Shown: piece by piece, positions 1 to 12,200 of the stretch
Position numbering within the stretch: position 1 is the first letter of the stretch
How the letters are laid out: every line of letters begins with the position of its first letter
Source of the DNA: Photobacterium angustum
GTDB taxonomy: Bacteria; Pseudomonadota; Gammaproteobacteria; Enterobacterales; Vibrionaceae
Reading direction: 5' to 3'
DNA: 64,000 bases
Assembly (NCBI RefSeq): GCF_002954615.1
Contig: NZ_MSCJ01000001.1
Coordinates: 1,798,001 to 1,862,000, forward strand
Position numbers and translations under genes: made by a program
Notes under the pieces: generated by a model
The model's input: the letters and a program-made list of their open reading frames with translations, nothing else
Database searches by the model: none
Told to the model about the DNA's origin: nothing

Positions 1-179
1 TCTCTCGTTTCACTTCCCTTTTAGAACCCTCTTAATATATCTGTTAAAACAGAACAACATAATAACAATCACATTACCTTTTAGCGAAAAATCATGAACT
101 AAGATCACAAAAAGTAGTTACTGATAAAACTATTATGTTAATTTAATGTTTTTAAGATATTTTTAACTCTAATATAGAT

Positions 180-208
180 ATTTGTATCAATAGTTTTTTG
201 ATACAAAT
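180..208. promoter_or_regulatory. Inverted repeat upstream of the first giant adhesin gene
   Basis: Two 11-bp arms, ATTTGTATCAA and TTGATACAAAT, are perfectly complementary and separated by 7 bases. They end about 50 bases before the adhesin start codon, inside the very AT-rich leader (1-259). The element could be an operator or an mRNA hairpin. I do not recognise a regulator family for it, and no equivalent copy is seen before the second adhesin gene. The rest of 1-259 shows no gene. Confidence 0.45.
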
Positions 209-259
209 ACTTATCAAAATATTGATTTTACAATAAGAATAAAAAGACAGGGGCCAAGG

Positions 260-3200
260 ATGAAGCCAATGATGTATGTTGTTATTGAAGGCATTATCTG
301 GAAAATTACAGATTCAGGTGAATGGGTTCAAATTCCACCTTCAGAAATTATTGATCAGTCGATTCCTTTCATTAAAGAAAGAGCCTACATCAATGACATT
401 CTAAAAACACAAACCAACCAAGATGACGCCCCTGTTATCGAGAGCTCTTCGCATCGTACCCAGTTTTTTCTTGATGCCAACGTTGACCAAGAGCCGCTAT
501 CAAGCAACAGCGCTTCTTTTATTTCTCAGATAAAAGCCACATTAGCTGAAACCTTACCCAAAGCGGGATTTAGTACACGTTCAATAGCATCTGTTCAAAA
601 AACAGAAAATGAATCTATTGCAGATGCTATCCCATCTCTTAAAGCTTCTGCGACGTTATCAGCCTCCATTATTGATGGTAACGATGGTTATAAAAGCCGA
701 TTTGAAACACCATCAGCAACGCTATTAGGTAACGCTATTGATATTGAAGATGGCAGAATTGTCATAGTTAATGTGACTGATATTAACGGCAAAGTATTCA
801 CTGCCAGTGCGATAGTACAAAATCAAAAATGGATAGTTAATAATCAAGACTTGAGCTCTCTTGCTGAAGGTGAGCTTTCTATTTATGCCTCTGTTACTGA
901 CTTCTACGGCAATGTTGTCGATGCTAAAGACACAACAATCAAAGATACCTTTGCTGAAATAAACGCAAAGATTGACGGCAAAGGTGATAATTACTTAAAC
1001 CTATCTGAAATTACAAATAGTGATTTATTAGGTGAGATAAATTTTGTTGAAAGTGATCAACCAATATCAATCACAATCACCGACAGCCAAGGTAAAACGC
1101 TACGTTTTGAAACCGTCAATGATGCTGCTGCTTGGCAAATAAATAATGCTGATCTTTCTTCTCTTGCTGAAGGTGAACTCACTGTTCTGGCAGAAACTGT
1201 CGATATAGCGGGTAATCCAGCTTCCGCCACCAGCACTATTATTAAAGATACCTTAGCCACTATTACGGCTGATTTTGACGGCAACGGTGATCGCTTCCTC
1301 AATCAAGCCGAAGTCTCAACGACTGGGCTGTTTGGCAGTATCGCGAATATTGAAGATGGACAAACCGTTACTATTACTGTCACTGACAGCAAAGGCTTCG
1401 AGAAAACCTTTGAAAGTACTGTTAGCGTTGGGAAATGGACAGTTAGTAATGCTGACTTCACCGATTTAGCAGACGGTGAACTAACCGTTCTCGCTGAAAC
1501 TACCGATATTGCTGGCAACCCAGCCTCTGCTACCAACACTATTATCAAAGATACTGCGGCAAATATTACGACCAGCGTTGATGGTAAAGGCGATGAGTAC
1601 ATCAACGCCGTTGAAACACCCATAACCGATTTATTTGGCGCTGTTGAAAATATAGAAGACGGACAAACAGTGACTATTGCTATCGCAGATAGCAGCGGTG
1701 CCGAGAAAATTTACACCGCCACTGTTAATAATGGTAAATGGACAATAAATGACGCAGATCTAACATCGCTCGCTGAAGGTCAACTCACCGTTACGACTAC
1801 AGCCACCGATATTGCAGGTAATACAACATCGGCCACTAACACCATTATCAAAGATACCCTTGCTGAAATTACAGCGAACTTTGAAGCTAATGGCGATAGC
1901 TTTTTAAATAAAGCCGAAATCGACACTAAAACCACCCTGTTTGGTGACATTGATTTTGTTGAAGACAATCAACCAGTCACAGTAAAAGTAACAGATAGCA
2001 ATGGTAAAACCATCACCCTGACTACTACAGTCATAAGCGGTGCATGGCAAATTGATGATGTTGATTTATCTGCACTTGCAGAGGGCGAGTTAACCGTTAC
2101 TGCTGAAGTTATTGATGTTGCAGGCAACCCAGCGTCTACTACCAACACCATTATCAAAGATACCCTTTCTACCATTACGGCTAACTTTGATGGTAAGGGG
2201 GATGAATATCTTAATCGTGATGAAATCTCTGTGACTGATCTTTTTGGCTCAGTATCCAATGTTGAAGATGGTCAAACCGTTGAAATTAAAGTCACCGACA
2301 GTAACGGCCTAGAAAAGTCGTTTGAAACCACTGTGATTGATGGCAAATGGACAATAGAAGATGCCGACTTAACCAATTTCGCTGAAGGTGAACTGACGGT
2401 CATCGCTGAAACAGTTGATCTTGCCGGTAACACATCGTCTGCTTCCAACATCATTATTAAAGACACATTCACAGGTATTAGCGCCGATTTTGATGGTAAA
2501 GGTGATGAGTATCTCAACCACGTTGAAATTCCAATTACCGATTTATTGGGTAAGATCGAAAATGTCGAAGATGGACAGTTCGTTACCATTACCATCACCG
2601 ATAGTAACAGATTAGAAAAAATCTATACCACGACCGTCATTAATGGCAATTGGACAGTTGATAATGCTGACTTAACAGGACTTAGCGAAGGTGAGCTCAC
2701 TGTCATCGCTGATACTGTTGATATTGCAGGTAACCAAGTATCAGCCACAGACACCATCATCAAAGATACCTTAGCGACTATTACGGCGGATTTTGAAGGC
2801 AACGGGGATCGCTTCCTTAATCAAGCCGAAGTCTCAACGACTGAGCTGTTTGGCACTATCGCAAATATTGAAGATGGACAAAAAGTTACTATTACCGTCA
2901 CTGACAGCCAAGGCTTAGAGAAAACCTTTGAGAGCACTATCAGCGCAGGTAAATGGTCAGTTAGTAATGCCGACCTAACCGATTTGGCTGAAGGTGAAAT
3001 TACCGTTCAGGCTGAATCTACCGATATTGCTGGCAACCCAGCCTCTGCCACCAATACTATCATCAAAGATACTACGGCAAATATTACGACCAGCTTTGAC
3101 GGTAAAGGCGATGAGTACCTCAACGCCGTTGAAACACCCATAGCCGATTTATTTGGCGCTGTTGAAAATATAGAAGACGGACAAACCGTGACTATTACCA

Positions 3201-6200
3201 TCACAGATAGCAGCGGTGCCGAGAAAATTTACACCACCACGGTAAATAACGGAAAGTGGACAGTGAATGGCGCGGATCTAACAACGCTCGCTGAGGGTCA
3301 ACTCACCATTACGACCACAGCCACCGATATTGCAGGCAATACAACATCAGCCACTGATACCATTACCAAAGATACCCTTGCTGAGATCACGGCGAACTTT
3401 GAAGCTAGTGGCGATAGTTTTTTAAATAAATCAGAAATCGACGCTAAAACAACCCTCTTTGGTGACGTTGATTTTGTTGAAGATAATCAAAACGTTGATG
3501 TTAGTGTCACAGACAAAGATGGGAAAAATCTCACCTTTAGCACAACTGTTCTTAATGGAGCATGGGTCGTTAAGGATGCAGATTTATCGACATTAGCCGA
3601 TGGTGAACTGATCATTACATCAAAAACCAGTGATATTGCAGGTAATCCAGCGTCTATCACCAACACCATTATCAAAGATACCCTTTCTACCATTACGGCT
3701 AACTTTGATGGTAAGGGGGATGAGTATCTTAATCGTGATGAAATCTCTGTGACCGATCTTTTTGGCTCGGTATCCAATGTTGAAGATGGTCAAACCGTTG
3801 CAATTAAAGTCACCGACAGTAACGGTATCGAAAAGTCATTTGAAACCACTGTGATTAATGGCAAATGGACAGTAGAAAATGCCGACTTAACCGATTTCGT
3901 TGAAGGTGAACTGACTGTCATCGCTGAAACAGTTGATCTTGCCGGTAACACATCGTCTGCTTCCAACACAATTATTAAAGACACACTCTCAGGTATTAAC
4001 GCCAATTTTGATGGTAAAGGCGATGAGTATCTCAACCGCGTTGAAACCCCAGTCACCGATTTATTAGGTAAGATCGAAAATGTCGAAGATGGACAGTTCG
4101 TTACTATTACCATCACCGATAGTAACGGATTAGAAAAAATCTATACCACCACCGTCATTAATGGTAATTGGACAGTTGATAATGCTGACTTAACAGGACT
4201 TAGCGAAGGTGAGCTCACTGTCATCGCTGATACTGTTGATATTGCAGGTAACCAAGTATCAGCCACAGACACCATCATCAAAGATACCTTAGCGACTATT
4301 ACGGCGGATTTTGAAGGCAACGGTGATCGCTTCCTTAATCAAGCCGAAGTCTCAACGACTGAGCTGTTTGGCACTATCGCAAATATTGAAGATGGACAAA
4401 CCGTTACTATTACCGTCACTGACAGCCAAGGCTTAGAGAAAACCTTTGAGAGCACTATCAGCGCAGGTAAATGGTCAGTTAGTAATGCCGACCTAACCGA
4501 TTTGGCTGAAGGTGAAATTACCGTTCAGGCTGAATCTACCGATATTGCTGGCAACCCAGCCTCTGCTACCAACACTATCATCAAAGATACTACGGCAAAT
4601 ATTACGACCAGCTTTGACGGTAAAGGCGATGAGTACCTCAACGCCGTTGAAACTCCCATAACCGATTTATTTGGCGCTGTTGAAAATATAGAAGACGGAC
4701 AAACCGTGACTATTGCTATCGCTGATAGCAGCGGTGCCGAGAAAATTTTCACCACCACGGTAGATAACGGAAAGTGGACAGTGAATGGCGCGGATCTAAC
4801 AACGCTCGCTGAAGGTCAACTCACCATTACGACCACAGCCACCGATATTGCAGGCAATACAACATTAGCCACAGATACCATTACCAAAGATACCCTTGCT
4901 GAAATCACGGCGAACTTTGATGCGAATGGCGATAGCTTTTTAAATAAAGCCGAAATCGATGCTAAAACCACCCTATTTGGTGACGTTGATTTTGTTGAAG
5001 ACAATCAACCTGTCACAGTAAAAGTAACAGACAACAATGGTAAAACTATCACCCTTACCACTTCGGTTATCAATGGAGCATGGCAAATTAATGATGCTGA
5101 TTTATCAGCACTGGCTGATGGCGAGTTAACCGTTACCGCAGAAGTGATTGATATTGCGGGCAACACCAAAGAAACAAGCAATACCATCATCAAAGATACA
5201 TCAGTACTTACTATTGATATTGATACAAGCAGTTACCAGCAAGGTGGCTTAAATGTCTCGGCAATAAAAAATGGTCAAGTGCCTTACTTGCAAGGTTCAA
5301 CAACAGGTACCCAAGCTGGCGATAAGATAACCGTTACCTTCAGTGACGGTATAGATACTGTTTCTCTTACAACATCAGTAGATAGCTCAGGCAATTGGCG
5401 TATTGAAGACATTAAATTGTCTCAGTTAGATCCACAACAAATCTGGCAGATGATAGCCACAGTTACAGACACTGCAGGTAATACTGCCAGTGACGATATG
5501 CCCACATTCGCTAGCTCTAGCGACATGACTTTCTCTGAAAAAGCGCTAGAAACGGAATCTTCAATTGAATCAACCTCAACGATTAATATTGAGTTCGCCG
5601 AATTTACTTTTAACGCAGCACAGACCGCTTTAGAACAGTTAACTTCTAATGGTAAAGACGTTACCGTTACTATTTCTGCTGACGGCTTAACGCTAACCGT
5701 ACAAACAGACACCACAACTGTGCTCACTGCGGTTATTGACCCTAGCACTCAAACAGTAAAAACAACATTAAGTGCTGCAATTGATCACTCCCCAGGCAAC
5801 CCTAATACTGAAACATTGATCTTCATTGACGGTATTCAAACGGATAGTGATGGTACGAGTGAAACTGTCATCGTGCCAATCGAGATCAATATTCAAGATG
5901 CCGCACCTGAGATTGTCGATGATACAAGTGAAGTTATTGAAGGCAATGTTGTTACAGGTAATGTACTAACCAATGATGTGGATGTGGATGCTTCTCTTTT
6001 CGTTAAAAGTATCACCATTAATGGAGAGACAAAGGCACTGAATAACACATCGGTCACCTTTGATCTTCCTGAAGGAAAGTTCACCATCAATAGTGATGGC
6101 GAATGGACATTTACCGCCAATCGTAATCTTAATCATAGCCAAGGTGATATCAACCTTGTTATTGATTACGTTGCTTCAGATAAAGATCAATACGAGAACA

Positions 6201-9200
6201 ATGCAAGCCTTACCGTTTCAGTCAAAGATGGTCTTGCCAATGTCATACTCGATAATAATGCCAAGACGATTGAAAGTATGATCACAGCAGGAAGCTCTAC
6301 CTACAAGGGTGAGTTTACTGTACAAGCTGGAGCAGATAATCCTGATCCAAGTAGCCTAACATTTAATTCCAAGACAATAACGGCGCTTGAAGCACTAAAT
6401 TTATATTCTGGTATCTCAACATCATCGCTTAGTTATACCGTCAGCTCCGATGGTAAAACAATCACAGCCAAAGCGGGTGGCGACACTATTTTTACCTTGA
6501 GTTTATCGGCAACCGCCTCAGGCGATAACGCGACGGGTACTGTCACCCTTGTACAACACTTCCCTCTCAATCAACAAGGTTTATCTGATGCTATCACCCT
6601 ACCTCTGTTTATTGATGCAATTGACAGTGATGGGACTGCTATCCCGACAGGGAAATTTGATTGGGTTATCGAAGACGGTGCGAATCCAGTATTAGCAACA
6701 TCTGAGCAATTAGAATTTAAAGAAACCGATCTATCTAATCCGTCAAATCAACCTAATCAACCATTGCAACAAACAGGCACGATCACCGTCACCATTGGCA
6801 GTGATGGTTTAAATGGCACCACAGAGCAAAGTCCGCTGTATTTTGATTTAAGCCAACTACCAACCGGTTTAACCAGCGGTGGAAAAGCGATCTCTTATGT
6901 GATCTCTGCTGATAATCAAACCATTGAAGCGAGGACAAGCTCAGGTAAAGTCTTTGAAATAAGCTTATCTGCTCGCCCAGATGCAGAAGCAAATTCAACC
7001 GTTGACTATGTTTTTATCCTTCATCAAGCACTGGATCAAACCAACGCAAATGATGAATTAACTATCTCTATTCCGGTCTTTATTAAAGATAACGACGGAG
7101 ATATTAACCAAACTGCTATCGATGTTGTCATTGTTGATGGTAATGCCCCTGTTATTAATACAACGTCAATAGAAATATCAGAAACGCCGATGAGTGCTTC
7201 ATCACCAGCAGGTAGTTCAAATCAAGCAGACGCCACAATCACAGTAACCGCAGGGCAAGATCCTATCGTCGATTTAAACCTTGTTTTATCTGGTACGGTA
7301 AAAAGTAGTGATGGCAATAACATCACCTACCAAGGTCAAACATTAACTTGGCAATTTGATGGCAGTAACACCTATAACGCATCATTGCCTAATGGCACAG
7401 TGATCTTTTCTGTCCATTTATCAGATATTGGTGCAGTTCCATCGGGTAGTGCAGCAAATGCAACAATTACAGTGACGCTCAATGAGTCTATCGACCATAC
7501 CAATGGCAACGATACCGAACTTAATTTATTACTGCCCGTTGAAGCGAAAGACAGTGATGGCAGCTCGAGCACATCAAACGTAACGGTGAGTTTTTTAGAT
7601 GGCTTAGTGCCTAGCATTACCGCCAACAGTAACCTTAACGTTCACGAAAATGACTTGCTGGATGATAATTTAGCCGCTGATGCATCAACCACGTCAGCAC
7701 CAACACTCAGCTTTAACCAAAGTAGTGATGAGCTTGCTTCAGTACATCTAGATACTGCGCAGTTTAATAGTCAAAACTATACCAGTGGTGGTGAAAACAT
7801 CACACTTAGCGCAGCAGATGCGAACGGTTGGTATAACGCAACGGCAAACGGTAATAATATTTTCCGTATTAAAGTCAATCTAGATGGTACCGTGCAATTT
7901 GAGCTTTTCGAAGCGATTGACCGCCCGTCATCATCAAGTCAAGGTGTGCTTAATTTAGAGTTTGGCGCCATTGCCACAGACGTAGATGGTGATATGTCAG
8001 CCACCACTCCTTTTGAAGTGGCAGTTACTGACGATATCCCTGTTGCAGGTCCTGATGAACAACTTGCTGTTGTTGAAGGTGTTGATAAGACACTACGCCT
8101 ATTATCTAGAGGCGTTACTGGTGCTGATGGTGGTGAGGTCGTCAGTATCAACTATCGTGGCAAAGAATATCCAGCAGACGGTAACCCAATTGATTTAATT
8201 AATACTCAAACGGTTCCACACACTAAATATGGCACTATCTCTGTTAATGCAGATGGCACAGTCATCATTAAGACGATTGCCAGTGAGGAAAGTAGTGGCG
8301 AGATCAGTGATGATTTCAGCTACACCGTCAAAGACAGCGATGGTGACACTGCGGTAAGAACCAAGAAACTATCTTTTGCAGATGATCCTGGGCGTATTGA
8401 AGTTAATGCGGAACAGATCCTTGAAGACAGCATGAGTAACCCACTCACTATTCAAGTATTCCTTGGTGATATTGACCAGAATGAATCGCTTAGCACTATC
8501 ACAATTAGTGAAAGCTCATTAGCGGGTGGACAGCTGTTTTTAAATGGCACATTACTAACAGCAACAAATGGCGTAATTACCCTTAGCGACTTTATTAGTG
8601 AAGGTGATTTTTATAAGCCAAATGGCGCCCTCACTTACCAGCCAGCATCAAATACTGCGGTTAATCAACAAGATACAGTTGTGCTTAAAATAACAGCGAC
8701 GATATCAACGAATAACCAAGATAAAACACTGACCAAAGATCTCACTATCAAGGTGCTACCTGATGCTGATGCCGCAATTTGGGACGAGACTAAAGATTAC
8801 GAATACACTGCTGTTGAAGATGATAGTAATGGCATTCAACTAAATGTTGCGGCGAATCTACAAGACACCGATGGTTCAGAAACCCTTAAATACCGTATTT
8901 CAGGGATCCCAGACGGCATTACACTCAAACTGGGTAACACCATAATTAGCGACGGTAAAATCATTAACGCTGATCAAATTAATGATGTGAAGATATTTTC
9001 TGATAAACACTCAGCAGGCATATTTACCTTTACCATTACTGCGCTCAGCACAGAAAAAGGTAATAAGTTCCTTGATAAAAGTACCGACCGAACAGAGGAA
9101 TCGCAACGTCTTATCACAGTAAATATTACTCCTGAAGCAGATGCGCCAAAACTCTCGGTTAAAAATCTTAAAGGTCATGAAGATCAGCCTATTGATCTAA

Positions 9201-12200
9201 GTAAGGCCATTATTGGTAAATTAGCTGATAACGATGGTTCAGAAAGCCTCAGTTACCGAATTAAAGTGCAAGATGGTTGGTCAATTCAAGGTGGCGATGC
9301 GATAGAAGAGCCTGCCGGTTCTGGCATATATATTGTGAGTGCAGAATATATTGAAAGTGGTCAAGCACAGCTTCATCCAAAAGCTGATATCAGTTCACAC
9401 TCTGAAAAACTCACTATTGAAGTAACGGCTATATCTACTGAAGCCGCTATTAACGGACTCACCTCTGCTACCAGTACAAAGGGTGCGACCAAGACTATTT
9501 CCATTAACTTAAAAGGCACCATTGACCGTCCAGACATTACAGACGGCGGCAATGGGCATTGGCAATACATTGCTAGTAGTACAGATAACACCACTGGGTT
9601 TAAAGGCACTATTAAAGGCATTAATGGTTTTTATGAAGATCAGCCACTACCGCTCGACTTTTTAATTACCACCAGTGATAACGATAAATCAGAAGAGATA
9701 ACTATCTTAATCACCAACTTGCCTGAAGGTGTGAAGTTTATCGATATTAATGGCAATCCTTTAAACCTTGAAATTGTCGGTAAGGACGCTTCAACGGGGT
9801 TGATCTATCGGATCACATCCGATCAATTAACATCGACTTATTTATCAATACCTAAAGATATAAGTGGCAACTTAGCATTTGATGTCAATGTGATTTCTAC
9901 CGAGCCTGACGGTGCGAGTGGTGAATTTAACTACAAGGTGGATATTGAAGTATTACCCGTTGTTGATGAGCAAGATGGTGCTTTATTGCAAAGCACTGGT
10001 TCTGAAGATCAACATATCTCATTCTTAGTTGAACCGACCATCAGAAAAGATAGCGACAACAGTGAAACGCTGACAGGTTATAAAATCACCAATTTACCTG
10101 ATGGGTTAACCCTATTTATTGATGGTGTAGAAGTTGTTATTCCTGCTAATGGGCTCGATCTTGCCAACTACAAAGGCAACCAATCATGGGCTGAATTTAT
10201 TAACAGTGGTCGCGTAACCATTCTTGCAGATGAAGATCTCAGTGGCATTTTTGATATATCCATCAGCTATGAAGTCACTGACACGTCAACTTCTGGACAA
10301 ACCGCGAATAAAGATATCAATGCGACTGTTCAAGTCAATATTGCAGGCGTCGTTGAAGCTAATACGCGATTAGAATCTATAACAGATCTGCTCAGTAGTA
10401 ACGATGGTAGCCCTATAGATTTAACCAATGCGGTTCACTTTATCGATGAAGATCTTGATGGCTCAGAATATCTAGATTACATCGTGATCGAAGTACCTGC
10501 TGGCATTAACCTCATCATCGATCACCCTAACGGTGCCAATATTGACGGTAGTGGAAATTGGATTATTCCTGCAGCAGGACTTACCAGCGATAGCATTAAA
10601 GAAGCGATGCAAGATCTCTTAGCTGGGGCTACCGTTAGCGCTAGCTTTAATACTGAGGTGATTGATCTTGTGGTTAAAGCCCGTGTGGTTGATGGCAACG
10701 ATTCTCGCTTTTTAGAAGCGCCCGTTCAAATCCAGATCACAGGTAAAACTGGAGGCGGAGGTTCATGTCCTCCGACCGAAGCGCCAGATAAAATTCAAGG
10801 TGATGTGATTATTGCTAAAGAAGGCGAAGATATTAATTTATCAGGTCTACTTAATGGCGATATTGATAATAATCCAGAAATAGCCCTCTCCTTCTTTATT
10901 GACGTTAATGACTTACCTGACAATGTTGAAATTACAGGTATCGGTATCATTACCGAATATAACGATGCGGGTGAAATTATTGGCTATACCATCACAGAAA
11001 ATGGTCTTTCCAATATGACATTCATTGGATTAGATGAAGCTTGGGCTGGATCTTTAGATATTCCGATCACTATCACTCAAACCTCTACCTGTAATGGTAC
11101 AAAATCAACTTCCACACAAAACATCAAAATTGACGTTGTTCCGGTTGTTGATGACATCATTACAACAACTGATATCACCAGTGTTATAGAAGATACCGCA
11201 ACCGCAATTAACCTAACGGTGCTGTTAGGCGATAGCGTTAATAACGGACAAACCATCACGGGTGAAGGTACTTCTGCTACTGGTAAAGAAACCATCAACT
11301 GGATGAAAATCACCTTAGTACCTGGTGGTGAATTGATTGGCGATTCTGCGATAGTAACCCAGAATCCCGATGGTAGTTGGCAAGTACTGGATCCAAGTCG
11401 TTTAGACGAATTGCTTTTAAAGCCGCCTCATAACTACAGCGGCGATTTAACCATTAACGTTGAAACCAACATCACAGATCAATCCGATTCATCATCGCAA
11501 ACGGATACTCAGACCAAAACCTCTTCTGTGATTATTAACGTTGAGCCTGTGACTGATATCGCCACCATGCCGGATACCATCACCGAGCAAGGTGATGAAG
11601 ATGGCTACATTCATATCGTTGGATTAGGCGCAATCTTATACGATGATGATGGTTCTGAAACTATTTCATTGAACCTATCTGGCGTTCCTGATGGTGCAGT
11701 GATGTTCTATTCACCAGACGGTGGCACTACCTTTATCCAATTGCCTAATAACGGAAAGTCATGGAGCTTTGATATTGCGCAAGCCGATAGTATCTATATT
11801 CGCCCACCCACAGATTTCAGTGGTGATATCACATTGAAGTTGGATGCGATCACGAACGAAATTGGTACAACGGAAATAATAACATCGACCTCTGAAGTTA
11901 TTATTGGCGTCAATCCTATTGGTGATGATATTCAATTTATTGGTGTTCCAGAGAGCCTCTCTGGCGATGAAGGTGAAAGCTTCACGATTCCAGTCGATAT
12001 TGAAAGTACCGAAACAAATAGTAATGAAACATTATTCTTAGAAGTGATCTTTAGTGCTGCAGACCAAACTCAGTTAGCAGGCCTAGATAAAATTCAAATC
12101 GGTGATCAAGAGATAAGTATCATTAAAAGTGGTGATATATGGCTTGCAACTGCAATAGTAAATAGCAGTACCTTAGACCAATTAACCCTTTTTAGCTGTG

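Noticed and set aside
1253..5200. Regularly spaced repeats that could suggest a CRISPR-like or satellite array
   Set aside because: The period is ~300 bp within 1518 bp, fully in frame and coding for Ig-like modules. There are no short identical repeats with unique spacers and no cas genes.
1057..5748. Many open frames on the - strand across the adhesin repeats, with similar translated text
   Set aside because: They recur only because the + strand repeat recurs. They are rich in Ser/Val/Leu from reverse reading and have no ribosome sites or family features.
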